Shown here in pieces: positions 37,790 through 46,079 of a DNA stretch of 64,000 bases (positions are counted from its first letter, which is position 1; each line of letters starts with the position of its first letter). Below the pieces are notes generated by a model. That model had not been told where the DNA came from and searched no databases. It saw nothing but the letters and a program-made list of their open reading frames with translations. Origin of the DNA: Streptomyces cadmiisoli. GTDB lineage: Bacteria > Actinomycetota > Actinomycetes > Streptomycetales > Streptomycetaceae. The position numbers and the translations under genes were made by a program. The stretch is from contig NZ_CP030073.1 of assembly GCF_003261055.1 (NCBI RefSeq), forward strand, positions 1,054,001 to 1,118,000, given 5' to 3'.

Positions 37790-38469
37790 TTCAGCGACCC
37801 GACCTTGCGGCCCAGGGAGCTCCCGCCAAACCTCGGCGGCGTGACGCGCTGCGCAACCGCGAGGCAATCGTGGCGGCCGCGCGCGAGGCCTTCGCGGAGG
37901 AGGGCCTGGAGGCGTCCCTGGAGGGGGTCGCCCGCCAAGCGGGCGTCGCGATCGGCACCGTGTACCGGCACTTCCCCACCCGGCTCGACCTGGTCGAGGA
38001 AGTCTTCGCGGAGAAATTCGCCCGCCTTGTCGACGTAGCCGAGCAGGCAGCCGCCATGGAGGATGCCTGGGAGGGATTCTGCTTCTTCCTGGAGCAGTAC
38101 GGCGAACTGCAGCAGTGCGACCTCGCCTTCAACGCGCTGACGGCCGCCCGCCTCCCGGCGCACACCGGGATCGCGCGGTTCAACGAACGCATCAAGGAAA
38201 TTTTCACCGCGATCCTCAAGAACGCCCAGCAGCAGGGCGCCGTTCGCGGCGACATCACCGGCGAGGACATCGCCTTCGTGGCCTGGTCCCTGGTGGGCAT
38301 CATCCAGGCGACTCGCGCGGTCGCCCCCCGCGCCTGGCGGCGCCATCTCTATCTGATGCTCGACGCTTTCCGTGCCGACTGTGCCCGGGAGTTGCCGGAA
38401 CCTCCGCTCAGCCCGCAACAGGTCGAACAGACGATTCCCGCGCTCGAATGCTATGAACGCGGGAACTGA
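37786..38469 (+). CDS. TetR-family regulator
   Basis: 227 residues. HTH: NREAIVAAAREAFAEEGLEASLEGVARQAGVAIGTVYRHFPTRLDLVEEVF, the standard TetR pattern; the C-terminal ligand domain is typical of the AcrR/SACE_7040-type group. The GAGG-N4-CCTC dyad before it recurs upstream of the secreted-protein gene at 39652, a possible shared target. Confidence 0.9.
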   Translation: MIQRPDLAAQGAPAKPRRRDALRNREAIVAAAREAFAEEGLEASLEGVARQAGVAIGTVYRHFPTRLDLVEEVFAEKFARLVDVAEQAAAMEDAWEGFCFFLEQYGELQQCDLAFNALTAARLPAHTGIARFNERIKEIFTAILKNAQQQGAVRGDITGEDIAFVAWSLVGIIQATRAVAPRAWRRHLYLMLDAFRADCARELPEPPLSPQQVEQTIPALECYERGN

Positions 38470-38539
38470 GGAAATCTGCCACGACTGGTGAATCCGGCCG
38501 TCTTCACGGTCCGGGTTCAGTCGGATGGAAAGGCACTGC

Positions 38540-38962
38540 TCAGCCGCCGGCCAGAAGGTGTGCGACCTCGGTGTCCAGGTCGAACTGCCGGGACTCCCCG
38601 CCCAACGGCACCACGGACTGCGATTCGTCCAGGAAAAGTCGTACGTCCTGCAAGGAGGCCTCGATCAGGGCGGACCCGGCCGGCGAACTGAGGGCGATGT
38701 ACAGAACGTCCCGCGCGGCGCCGACGCCGGGCCAGACGCGGATATCGCCGTGTCCGGCATGAGCGGTCATTCCCTCGGCCAGCACCTCCCGGCTGAAAAC
38801 CCACTCCACCGTCCCTTGTCGGCCGAGCGGCGAAAAGGTCGCCCGAACGGCATAAGGATCATGGGCCGCGTAATGCAGCCTCATCGGTACCGACACGGAC
38901 GCGGCGAAGGAGAGGACGAGCCGTACAGGCAGCTCACGCTCCGCGGTTCTGATCGATTCCAT
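38540..38962 (-). CDS. SsgA-like protein (SALP)
   Basis: 140 residues. SsgA/SsgB family pattern: LPVRLVLSFAASVSVPMRLHYAAHDPYAVRATF, VEWVFSREVLAEGM, GHGDIRVWP, LSSPAGSALIEASLQDVRLFLDESQSVVP. These proteins, confined to sporulating actinomycetes, steer septum placement and peptidoglycan work in aerial hyphae. This one is not beside cell-division genes, so its specific role is unknown. GAGGC upstream of ATG 38962. Confidence 0.93.
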   Translation of the reverse strand: MESIRTAERELPVRLVLSFAASVSVPMRLHYAAHDPYAVRATFSPLGRQGTVEWVFSREVLAEGMTAHAGHGDIRVWPGVGAARDVLYIALSSPAGSALIEASLQDVRLFLDESQSVVPLGGESRQFDLDTEVAHLLAGG

Positions 38963-39221
38963 AGTGCCTCACTTTGCTCCGGTGCCCCCGCTCGGCGTCT
39001 CACTTCCGCTGCCGGCCTCGGCCGCGCGTCCGACGGCGCGGCCGATCACCATTCGCCAGACGGATACAGGAAGGAAAACGGGGAGAACGGCGAACGAATT
39101 CCTGCGCGGACCCTGCTTTCTCACCCGCGATCTCCGGGTGGCACCCGAAAGCCCCCGGGCCGCGCCCGACAGTCGGCCGGGCGGCACCGGACAACTTCCG
39201 GGCGGCAGCGCGCAGTCAGAA

Positions 39222-39237
39222 GCCCTGCATGCAGGGC
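39222..39237. terminator. short palindrome behind the second secreted-protein gene
   Basis: GCCCTGCATGCAGGGC, a perfect 16-bp palindrome 8 bp after the stop codon. Stem only, with almost no loop, so a weak terminator at best. No gene is seen in 38963-39221. Confidence 0.3.
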
Positions 39238-39244
39238 AGGCTCA

Positions 39245-39652
39245 TCAGCGCCCGAACGTGAGCAACTGGTCCAGGTACCAGCGGTCCACGACGCCATTGC
39301 GGTACGGCGTCGCGTCGATCCACCGGCCGTCGATCTCGCGGAACAGCCGGTGGCCGTCCCAGCGGTACGTGATCCCTTCGAGCGTGAACTGGTCGACCGC
39401 GTGGTGGCCGTGGCCGCACCGGTCACGGTCGTGATCCCAGCGATGCTGACCGGAGTGCCGGTGGTGGGTCCACTCCCGGCCGTCGTCACCGCCATGAGCG
39501 CCGTAGAGCTGAGAACCCGTACTCGATGACGGGGCGTGTCCGTCGGACTGTGGAGTCGCAGCCGACGCCGAACCCCCGGCGCCGAGGAGTGTTCCGCCCG
39601 CGATCGCCACGGAAGCGACAGCGACCGAAACCCGCTTGATGAACCTCTCCAT
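39245..39652 (-). CDS. small secreted protein, paralogue of 36892-37338
   Basis: 135 residues. Signal peptide FIKRVSVAVASVAIAGGTLLGAGGSASAA. The mature part is Gly/His-rich (HHRHSGQHRWDHDRDRCGHGHH) and ends with ITYRWDGHRLFREIDGRW and DRWYLDQLL. The pattern Y-R-(W/Y)-DGHR-x-F-R-x-I-(D/E)-G-(R/K)-W-I is shared with the other protein, so the two form a local family. GGAG 6 nt before ATG 39652. Confidence 0.8.
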   Translation of the reverse strand: MERFIKRVSVAVASVAIAGGTLLGAGGSASAATPQSDGHAPSSSTGSQLYGAHGGDDGREWTHHRHSGQHRWDHDRDRCGHGHHAVDQFTLEGITYRWDGHRLFREIDGRWIDATPYRNGVVDRWYLDQLLTFGR

Positions 39653-39673
39653 CGTCATCTCCAAAATCAACCG

Positions 39674-39755
39674 GAGGGAACCCTCATGTTCAAGCTTCGT
39701 CAGCGTACCTGAGGGGCTCCTCATGTATACGCATACCTGCGGTGAGGCTCCTCAC
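39674..39755 (-). promoter_or_regulatory. cluster of GAGG/CCTC dyads upstream of secreted-protein gene
   Basis: GAGGGAACCCTC (39674-39685), GAGGGGCTCCTC (39711-39722) and GTGAGGCTCCTCAC (39742-39755). The first shares an extended context (CATGTT-AAGCT) with the TetR leader at 37757. A weak hairpin (39947-39978) behind the MarR gene is the only other thing noted in 39756-40000. Confidence 0.5.
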
Positions 39756-40000
39756 AGGCATCCGAGAGCCCATGAATGCCGAATGGAAACCGCCGTGAGA
39801 GACCCGACTCGGCGGCGCAGAGGGCCCGCGGAGGCGAGGTCAGCGCTCCAGGGCAGCCGTAGCAGGGCAGCGGCGGCGTCGGGTACGAGAAGGGCGCGTA
39901 GCGGCTACGCCGGAGAGCGGGCGCGCACCTGCGCGCGGACATGCAGCAGCCGGCCGACCACCCTGGGCCGACCGGCTGAGTCCCGCGACGATCCCGGCCG

Positions 40001-40474
40001 CTACTCGGCGCAGGCCTCGTCGCTGTGCGAAGTCCGAATACGGGCCAGCAGTCCGCGCAGCACAGTGATCTCCTCCGGGGAGAGATCGCCGAACAGGCCC
40101 TGCTCGACATCACTGACGGCTCCGCGAGCCTTCGCCAGGACGTCGCGTCCCGCGTCGGTGATGGCCACGATGTGCCGGCGCCGGTCGGACGGATCCCGGC
40201 GGCGCTCCACGAACCGGGACGATTCCAGCTCGTTCAGGATGCCGACCATGATGCTGGCGTCGACCTGGAGCTTGGCGGCGAGCGCCTGCTGAGCCATGGC
40301 GCCGGACTGGCCGAGCAACATCAGTGTCGTACCCTGCCGAGGACCCAGTCCGCACTCGGCGAATGCCTGGCGCACCTGGTTGTTCGCGATGGCGCCGTGC
40401 CGGGCCAGCAGAAACCCGAGCCGGTTCATGGGGTCGGTTTCGGCTTCGTCGATCACGTTCGCATCCAGGGTCAC
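40001..40474 (-). CDS. MarR-family regulator
   Basis: 157 residues: NNQVRQAFAECGLGPRQGTTLMLLGQSGAMAQQALAAKLQVDASIMVGILNELESSRFVERRRDPSDRRRHIVAIT, standard MarR winged helix. GTG 40474 is the start: TAAGAT ends 6 nt upstream, so the message is probably leaderless. A dyad AAGTAG-AAAA-CTATTT (40489-40504) lies over the promoter. No enzyme partner next door is obvious; the small Cys-rich gene at 40919 is divergent. Confidence 0.9.
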   Translation of the reverse strand: MTLDANVIDEAETDPMNRLGFLLARHGAIANNQVRQAFAECGLGPRQGTTLMLLGQSGAMAQQALAAKLQVDASIMVGILNELESSRFVERRRDPSDRRRHIVAITDAGRDVLAKARGAVSDVEQGLFGDLSPEEITVLRGLLARIRTSHSDEACAE

Positions 40475-40488
40475 GCAACGATCTTATC

Positions 40489-40504
40489 AAGTAGAAAACT
40501 ATTT
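40489..40504 (-). promoter_or_regulatory. MarR self-operator over its promoter
   Basis: AAGTAG-AAAA-CTATTT, five of six bases paired, unusually A+T rich for this window, just upstream of the TAAGAT -10. No gene is seen between here and 40874. Confidence 0.6.
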
Positions 40505-40874
40505 GGCCAGACGGATGGTTGACCGGAACTGACAGGTCACGCGGCATCGGCACGGGGCAGGTCGACCTCGGCGATACGCCGAGTCATCGACTCGGGGGCC
40601 GTTGACGACGGACGGGTCTTCACTCGCGGCCGCCCCCTGCCCGCCACCGCCACCCCGAGCGCCCGGTCCCCGATCCGTGCGCATCGACGCGTCCGGCTGG
40701 GCGGCCCCTGTCCAGGGCGCGGGATGCGGGGCCGCCCAGGCCCTGCCCGTCCTGTCACAGCGCAAGGCACTTCGACGCTAGGCCCGAGAACCGCCGTCAG
40801 CCTGCCGATCCGGTCCGGCCGGGTGAGCGCGGGGTGCGCCGCCAGGCATCTATCCGGTCGCATGTTCTATTCTT

Positions 40875-40908
40875 CGTTCCAGGTGAAGTGCGCATTTCAT
40901 CTGGAACG
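40875..40908 (+). promoter_or_regulatory. 34-bp near-perfect dyad before a Cys-rich gene
   Basis: The arms CGTTCCAG and CTGGAACG enclose TGAA, TGCGCA and TTCA; only two base pairs are broken. It ends 10 bp before ATG 40919. It could be a long operator, or an RNA hairpin that hides the ribosome site. Confidence 0.75.
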
Positions 40909-40918
40909 GAACATAACG

Positions 40919-41116
40919 ATGGCAACTTCGGATCCCCCGCCCACGGAAGCCGACCCGTCGGCGCTGATGTGCCACTCGGACGAAGTCGGCCTGTGCGCGA
41001 AGTGCTGGCGAAAGACACATCGGTACGGCCGCGGCGGCAACCCCCTGTGCTCGTACTGCTTCGCCGCCGTGTCCGCGCAGTGGGGTCCGCGTGTGCGCCG
41101 GACTCCCCGGGCCTGA
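40919..41116 (+). CDS. 65-aa Cys-rich (zinc-ribbon-like) protein
   Basis: Cys18, Cys26, Cys29, Cys44 and Cys47 give C-x7-C-x2-C-x14-C-x2-C, which could hold one zinc ion between the two CxxC pairs. The middle is basic (RKTHRYGRGG). Family not recognised. A dyad of 34 bp stands directly upstream, so its expression is probably tightly controlled. Converges with the SDR gene. Confidence 0.65.
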   Translation: MATSDPPPTEADPSALMCHSDEVGLCAKCWRKTHRYGRGGNPLCSYCFAAVSAQWGPRVRRTPRA

Positions 41117-41183
41117 CCCCGCCCCGGAGGACCCGGAAGGAACTGCGGCGTCACTTCGCCGGCGAAACTCCTTCGGAGCGCCG

Positions 41184-41921
41184 TCACAGCACCCGCAGTT
41201 CCCCGCCGTCTACGGGCAGCATGACCCCGGTCAGGTAGGCGGCGGCAGGTGACAGCAGAAACACGGCTGCCCGGGCGAACTCCTCCGGTGTGCCCGAGCG
41301 CCGGAGAGCGTTGCCCGGCCGCTTCCCTCCGGTCACCGCCTCGAGCTCCTTCTGGCGTTCGGTGTCGATGTACGCGGGCAGGAGGCCGTTGACCCGGACT
41401 CCGGACGTACCCAGTTCGTCGGCCAGGGTCTTGGCCACCATGGCGAGCCCCGGGCGAAGCCCGTTGGAGACGGCCGGACCGGGTATCGGTTCGCGGACCG
41501 AGGACGACAGGACGAACGCGATCGACCCACCCTCGGTGAACGCCCGCGCGGCGGCTCGCGCCTTCCGCACGGCTCCCAGGAACGTGGCTTCGAAACTGTC
41601 CCGCCAGGTCTGGTCCCCGACCTCCATGGCGGCGCCCACCGGCGGCCCGCCCACGCTGACGAGGGCCCCGTCCACACGACCGAAGTGTCGTTGAGCCGCG
41701 TCCATGACCAGGTCGGCGGACCCGGGATCGGCGTTGTCGGCGACGATGCCGACGGCGTGCTCCGCACCGCCCAGGCTCCGTGCCGCGTCCTCGACCGACG
41801 CGCCGCGCCCGGTGACGACCACGCGGGCTCCCTCGGCGGTGAGCTCCTGTGCCACCGCGCGCCCCAGTCCGCGGCTGCCACCGGTCGCGACGTAGACGTG
41901 GTCCTGAAGTCCGAGGTCCAT
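41184..41921 (-). CDS. SDR-family oxidoreductase lacking the usual Tyr
   Basis: 245 residues. NAD(P) motif TGGSRGLGRAV and the closing LTGVMLPVDGGELRVL are SDR-typical. At the active site, where YxxxK is expected, the sequence reads GPAVSNGLRPGLAMVAK, so the catalytic Tyr is replaced (about Ser152/Asn153). This is a known SDR subgroup with unclear chemistry. Last gene of the benzoylformate decarboxylase operon. GGGAGAG upstream of ATG 41921. Confidence 0.88.
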   Translation of the reverse strand: MDLGLQDHVYVATGGSRGLGRAVAQELTAEGARVVVTGRGASVEDAARSLGGAEHAVGIVADNADPGSADLVMDAAQRHFGRVDGALVSVGGPPVGAAMEVGDQTWRDSFEATFLGAVRKARAAARAFTEGGSIAFVLSSSVREPIPGPAVSNGLRPGLAMVAKTLADELGTSGVRVNGLLPAYIDTERQKELEAVTGGKRPGNALRRSGTPEEFARAAVFLLSPAAAYLTGVMLPVDGGELRVL

Positions 41922-42060
41922 AACGCTCTCCCGTTCCGCCTCGTGGCCGAGGTCACGGAGTCGTGGAGGGAGGTTCCGCACGACTCGGGAGTGATGCACG
42001 GCGCTGTCCGTCGTGACCGGCGGGCAGCGGTGCGCACCGGCACACTCGAGTCGCGCGCGA

Positions 42061-42453
42061 TCAGCCGTCGAGCCCCTCCGCCTCCTCACCCGGATCGGGC
42101 AGTACACGTCCCGCCTCCACGGCGGATCTCGCCGGACTGTCCTGGATCACCACCATGACGCGGTCCTGCGGCACACCGGCGATCCGCGACGCCGCGGCGG
42201 ACCGTTCCAGCGCCAGACGTGTCGTCTCCGTCTGCGGGTGACCGCGCCGCGCCCACCCACTGACCAGCAGGGGCGTTCCGGGGCGGCCGCCGACGAACAC
42301 ACTGTCCTGGGGCAGCTCGGAGAAGACCACGTCGACGTAGGTCGGCGGCACCTTGTTGATGTCCGCGTGGATCCTCGTGATGTCGGCGGCGAGCCGGGCC
42401 TCGGCGGCTGCCGTCAGCGTCCCCCGGGCAGGGGTGCAGGTGCAGATCGGCAC
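42061..42453 (-). CDS. tautomerase-superfamily protein
   Basis: 130 residues. The initiator GTG is followed at once by Pro (fMet-PICTCTPARG), giving the N-terminal catalytic Pro1 of 4-oxalocrotonate tautomerase/MIF-type enzymes after Met removal. Later HADINKVPPTYVDVVFSELPQDSVFVGG fits the family. AGGAG 5 nt upstream fixes the start. Between the decarboxylase and SDR genes, so it may act on a keto/enol intermediate. Confidence 0.82.
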   Translation of the reverse strand: MPICTCTPARGTLTAAAEARLAADITRIHADINKVPPTYVDVVFSELPQDSVFVGGRPGTPLLVSGWARRGHPQTETTRLALERSAAASRIAGVPQDRVMVVIQDSPARSAVEAGRVLPDPGEEAEGLDG

Positions 42454-42550
42454 GTCGGCTCCTGACGAGGGAGACGCTGCCGGGCGAAGCCCCGCACGGT
42501 GCCGGGCCGTTGGACGGCCGACCGCGTGATGCCCGGCCCCGCAGCGTCGC

Positions 42551-44161
42551 TCACAGCGAGATCTTCTGTGGCGCGGTGGTGACCACGATGACCGAGGTGC
42601 TGCCGGAGTCCACCGCGGCCGTGAACTCCTTCTCGAGCTCGGCGGTGTCCTCCACGTCCACCGACCGGCAGCCGAATCCCCTGGCCAGCGTCGCGATGTC
42701 CAGCCCGGGCAGGTCGAGCCCGGGCACGCCCGGTGTCTTCTCCAGGTCGGCGAACGACTTCAGGATCGAGTACTCGTGGTTGCGCATGACGACGTACACG
42801 ATCGGCAGTCGCTGCTGCACCGCGGTCCACAGGCCTTGGATCGAGTACTGGAACGAGCCGTCCCCGATCAGCGCGACCACGGGGCGGCCGAGCCCCCGTT
42901 CGCGGTCGCCGAGGGCGACACCGACGGCGGCCGGCAGCGCCCAGCCGATGCCGCCGCTGGCGGTGGCGAAGAACGACTCCGGTTCCACGGTCGGCAGCCA
43001 TTGAGCGTGCTCGGTCATCGTCGAGGTGGACTCGTTGACGAAGACCGCGTGCTCCGGGCGGACCGTGCTGAGGGCGGCGTAGACCTCGGTGGGAGTCAGC
43101 GGGCTGCTCTGCGTCTTCGGCAGGTCCCGGGGTCGGGTCATGGGCTCGGGCTGCACCCGGCCGGCACCGTCACCGACCGACTCCGCGAGCGCCTCCAGGG
43201 TCAGACGCGGATCGCCCAGCAGGCTGTCCCCGACCCGGGCCGCCGAGGCGGTCGCGGGGTCCTGCGTCACCTGGAGCAGTTGCGTCCCGGCCGGCAGGAT
43301 CTCTCCAGGCACATAGGGGTAGTAGCGGAAGACCTCGGCTCCGACGACGACCACCAGATCGTGCCCCGTGAGCCGATCACCGACGGCCTTGACCGAGAGG
43401 CCCAACGGCCCGCGGTACAGGGGGTGGTCCTCGGGGAAGGAGCCGCGGTCGGCCAGCGGGGCACTGTAGACCGCCGCCTTCATCCGCTCGGCCAGCGCCA
43501 CCCCGGCGTCCCATCCGCCCGCGCGGTCCACATCGGGCCCGAGCACCAGAGCCGGCCGTTCACTGGCGGTGATGCGATCGGCGAACTCCCGCACACGCTC
43601 CGGGTCCGGGGCGTAGGTCCAACTGACCGAGCGCAGGACGGCGGGGCCCTCCAGGGGGCAGTTCCAGTCGTCGAGCGGAATGGAGAGGAAGACCGGTCCG
43701 GCGGGTGGTTGGACGGCTGTCGCGTAGGCACGCATGAACGCCTCGGGCACGTCCTCGGCGCGGAACGGTTCGTACGACCATTTCACCCAGGGTTTGGGCA
43801 TGGTCGTGGCGTCCCGGTTTCCCAGGTACGGCTCGCCGATGACCAGTTCGCGGTGCTGCTGGCCGGCGGTGACGATGAGGGGTGTGTGGCCGTGGTACGA
43901 GGCGACCAGGTTGCCGATGCTGTTGCCGAGTCCGGCGGAGGAGTGCACGTTCACCAGGGCCGGGCCCCGGATGGTCTGGGCGTAGGCGTCGGCCATGGCG
44001 ATGGCGGACGCCTCCTGGAGGGCGAGGACGTAGCGGAAGTCGTCCGGGAAGTTCTGGAGAAACGTCTGCTCGGTGGATCCCGGGTTGCCGAAGACAGTTG
44101 TCAGCCCCAGTGACCGCAGCAAGTCATAGGTCACGTCGTGGACGGTCGATTGGTCGGTCAT
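42551..44161 (-). CDS. benzoylformate decarboxylase-like ThDP enzyme
   Basis: 536 residues, three-domain ThDP decarboxylase. Matches benzoylformate decarboxylase (MdlC): NPGSTEQTFL with Ser29, ThDP-activating Glu50, catalytic His73 in VNVHSSAGLGN, and GDGSFQYSIQ ThDP/Mg site near the end. Could decarboxylate benzoylformate or another aromatic 2-keto acid, or form acyloins. Start ATG 44161 (MTDQSTV) has a poor ribosome site; ATG 44176 is the alternative. Heads a three-gene operon with a tautomerase and an SDR. Confidence 0.92.
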   Translation of the reverse strand: MTDQSTVHDVTYDLLRSLGLTTVFGNPGSTEQTFLQNFPDDFRYVLALQEASAIAMADAYAQTIRGPALVNVHSSAGLGNSIGNLVASYHGHTPLIVTAGQQHRELVIGEPYLGNRDATTMPKPWVKWSYEPFRAEDVPEAFMRAYATAVQPPAGPVFLSIPLDDWNCPLEGPAVLRSVSWTYAPDPERVREFADRITASERPALVLGPDVDRAGGWDAGVALAERMKAAVYSAPLADRGSFPEDHPLYRGPLGLSVKAVGDRLTGHDLVVVVGAEVFRYYPYVPGEILPAGTQLLQVTQDPATASAARVGDSLLGDPRLTLEALAESVGDGAGRVQPEPMTRPRDLPKTQSSPLTPTEVYAALSTVRPEHAVFVNESTSTMTEHAQWLPTVEPESFFATASGGIGWALPAAVGVALGDRERGLGRPVVALIGDGSFQYSIQGLWTAVQQRLPIVYVVMRNHEYSILKSFADLEKTPGVPGLDLPGLDIATLARGFGCRSVDVEDTAELEKEFTAAVDSGSTSVIVVTTAPQKISL

Positions 44162-44383
44162 GGTTCGCAGTCGCATTCCCGAGTCGAAGGACGGTGAGCG
44201 GGCCCGGCGCTCGGCGCTCTGCGCTCGGGACGGCTGCGGCGAGGCTCGCTCTGCAACGTGTCCCGTCCGAGGTGGGCGTTCTGGACCGTCTTTTCAGCAT
44301 GGCCCACATCCGCGACGCCCGCAGCGCGGACACCCCCGGCTCCCCCATGTGACCGCATGAGCACCCGAAGTACGGGACGAACC

Positions 44384-44415
44384 GAGCCGGTGGGCGCCTA
44401 CGCGCCCACCGGCTC
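44384..44415. terminator. 14-bp hairpin overlapping the TetR stop codon
   Basis: GAGCCGGTGGGCGC (44384-44397) and its exact inverse (44402-44415) around the loop CTAC. The TetR stop codon spans the loop. Confidence 0.85.
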
Positions 44416-45081
44416 GTCCGGGTGCAAGGCGTCGAGGATGAGGGTGAGGCCGAAGGGGAACTCGTCGGCGTAGTCGTAACCCGGCTTCAGGGCGTGTTCG
44501 ACGGCCAGTTCGGCGAGGTGGGGGTAGGCGTCGGCGGGCATCTCCCGCAGCATGCCGGTCGCGACCTCGTTCAGCTCCGCCGAGTTGCTGAACGGCAGGC
44601 TCAGTTCCTGGATCACGAAGCCGTACAGGTAGCTGTCGATGAGTGAGAAGGCGTGCGCGGCCATCGCCACGGAGAACCCTCCGGAGCGGAGGGCGCCGAT
44701 GACGGCGTCGTGGTGACGCAGCGTCGCGGTACCGGGCCGGGTACGGGAGTCCATCAGGGGGACGGCCCACGGATGGCTCCGGAGCACGGTACGCGCGGAG
44801 TTCGCCCGGTGGCGCATGGCGCTCTTCCAGTCCGCGTCGCGTGGCGGCAGGTCGATCTCGTCGAAGACGGCGTCGACCATGCCGTCGAGGATGTCCTCCC
44901 TGCCCGACACGTGGTGGTAGAGCGACATCGCCTCGACGCCGAGGGGTTCGGCGATGGCGCGCATGGTGAGCGCGGCCGCGCCCTTGGCGTCGGCCACCGC
45001 CATCGCCGTACGGATCACGCGCTCACGACTGAGCGGCGTGCGCGCCGACCCCCCGCGTCGCCGCTTGCCTCCTTCGGGCAT
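44398..45081 (-). CDS. TetR/AcrR regulator (TetR_C domain)
   Basis: 227 residues. HTH: RERVIRTAMAVADAKGAAALTMRAIAEPLGVEAMSLYHHVSGREDILDGMVDAVF; this LGVEAMSLYHHV form belongs to the tetracycline-repressor-like TetR_C subgroup. Divergent from an NAD(P)-binding protein gene; two perfect operators GCCTTA-N5-TAAGGC in the 93-bp gap make it near certain that it represses that gene and probably itself. Confidence 0.93.
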   Translation of the reverse strand: MPEGGKRRRGGSARTPLSRERVIRTAMAVADAKGAAALTMRAIAEPLGVEAMSLYHHVSGREDILDGMVDAVFDEIDLPPRDADWKSAMRHRANSARTVLRSHPWAVPLMDSRTRPGTATLRHHDAVIGALRSGGFSVAMAAHAFSLIDSYLYGFVIQELSLPFSNSAELNEVATGMLREMPADAYPHLAELAVEHALKPGYDYADEFPFGLTLILDALHPDEPVGA

Positions 45082-45103
45082 CCATCCCTCCCGGACGTTC
45101 CCA

Positions 45104-45149
45104 TTGACTGCCTTACAGCATAAGGCTAACTTGCCTTACAAGGTAAGGC
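45104..45149 (+). promoter_or_regulatory. promoter with operator filling the -35/-10 spacer
   Basis: TTGACT (45104-45109), operator 1 GCCTTACAGCATAAGGC (45110-45126, exactly 17 bp), TAACTT (45127-45132), then operator 2 GCCTTACAAGGTAAGGC (45133-45149). All parts are contiguous without a spare base. Confidence 0.92.
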
Positions 45150-45174
45150 CGGATTTCCGCGAAGGGGTCGCGCC

Positions 45175-45900
45175 ATGAGCACGGATCGCATGAAGAAGGT
45201 CTGCATCGTCGGCGCCTCGGGGAAGCTGGGGCGGTACATGGTCCAGCAGTCGCTGGAGCGCGGATACGAGGTGGTCGGCGTGTGCCGGGAGCGCAGCGTG
45301 TCCAAACTGGCCGAGTTCGACGGGCGGATGACCATCGTGCCCGGCCCCACGGACGACCCGGAGGTGATCCGGCGTGCCGTCGCCGGATGCGACGGAGTGC
45401 TGACGGTGCTGGTGCCCTGGGGCGTGCGGCAGTACTCGTCGGGCACGGCTCAGGCGGTTCTCGACCACGCCCGTCCGGGCGCGCGCCTGGTCTTCTCCTG
45501 CGGCTGGCACATCACCCGCGACGGCAAGGACCGCTACTCGCGTCTGTTCACCCTGGGCGTGCGGCTCGCCTCGGTACTGGGCAAGCTCGTCCGCGCCGTC
45601 GAGATCGACGACCAGGTGGAGGCGTGCCGTCGGGTGTTCGCCAGCGACACCCGGTGGACCGTGGTGCGCGGCAGTTCCCTGGAGGAGGGCGACAGCCAGG
45701 GCCTGCCGGTGTGGAGCCGACACGTGGGCGACCCCGTACTGGCCAGCGATCTGACACGCCGTGTGGACTTCGCACTGTTCATGGTGGAGGCGCTCACCGA
45801 CGACACGCTCGTCCAGGAGGCGCCGGCGATCGTCGGTTGCCGCGCCCCCAGCGCCCTCGCCCACGCGGGCGACCGCGAGGACCGGAAGGACCGCAACTAG
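45175..45900 (+). CDS. NAD(P)-binding (NmrA/atypical SDR-like) protein
   Basis: 241 residues. Rossmann motif VCIVGASGKLGRYMVQQSLERGYEV at the N-terminus; no YxxxK active site, which fits the NmrA-like or atypical SDR group. C-terminal tail is highly charged. GAAGGGG precedes ATG 45175. Controlled by the divergent TetR through a double operator, so probably induced by the TetR ligand. Substrate unknown. Confidence 0.88.
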   Translation: MSTDRMKKVCIVGASGKLGRYMVQQSLERGYEVVGVCRERSVSKLAEFDGRMTIVPGPTDDPEVIRRAVAGCDGVLTVLVPWGVRQYSSGTAQAVLDHARPGARLVFSCGWHITRDGKDRYSRLFTLGVRLASVLGKLVRAVEIDDQVEACRRVFASDTRWTVVRGSSLEEGDSQGLPVWSRHVGDPVLASDLTRRVDFALFMVEALTDDTLVQEAPAIVGCRAPSALAHAGDREDRKDRN

Positions 45901-46079
45901 CGCGCGTTGTGCGGGCCTCGCGGAGGACGTCCACACCTCGCCGTCGCCGCCCGCACCCGGCACGACGACCTCGGTACGGCATGGCCGGACGCCCCGCCCA
46001 CTCGGCAGGCCACGGTGCTGCATCCTCGGCCGCGGCCTGCGGTTGCCCGGCACGGAGCGCCCGGATCAGGGCCGGGGAA

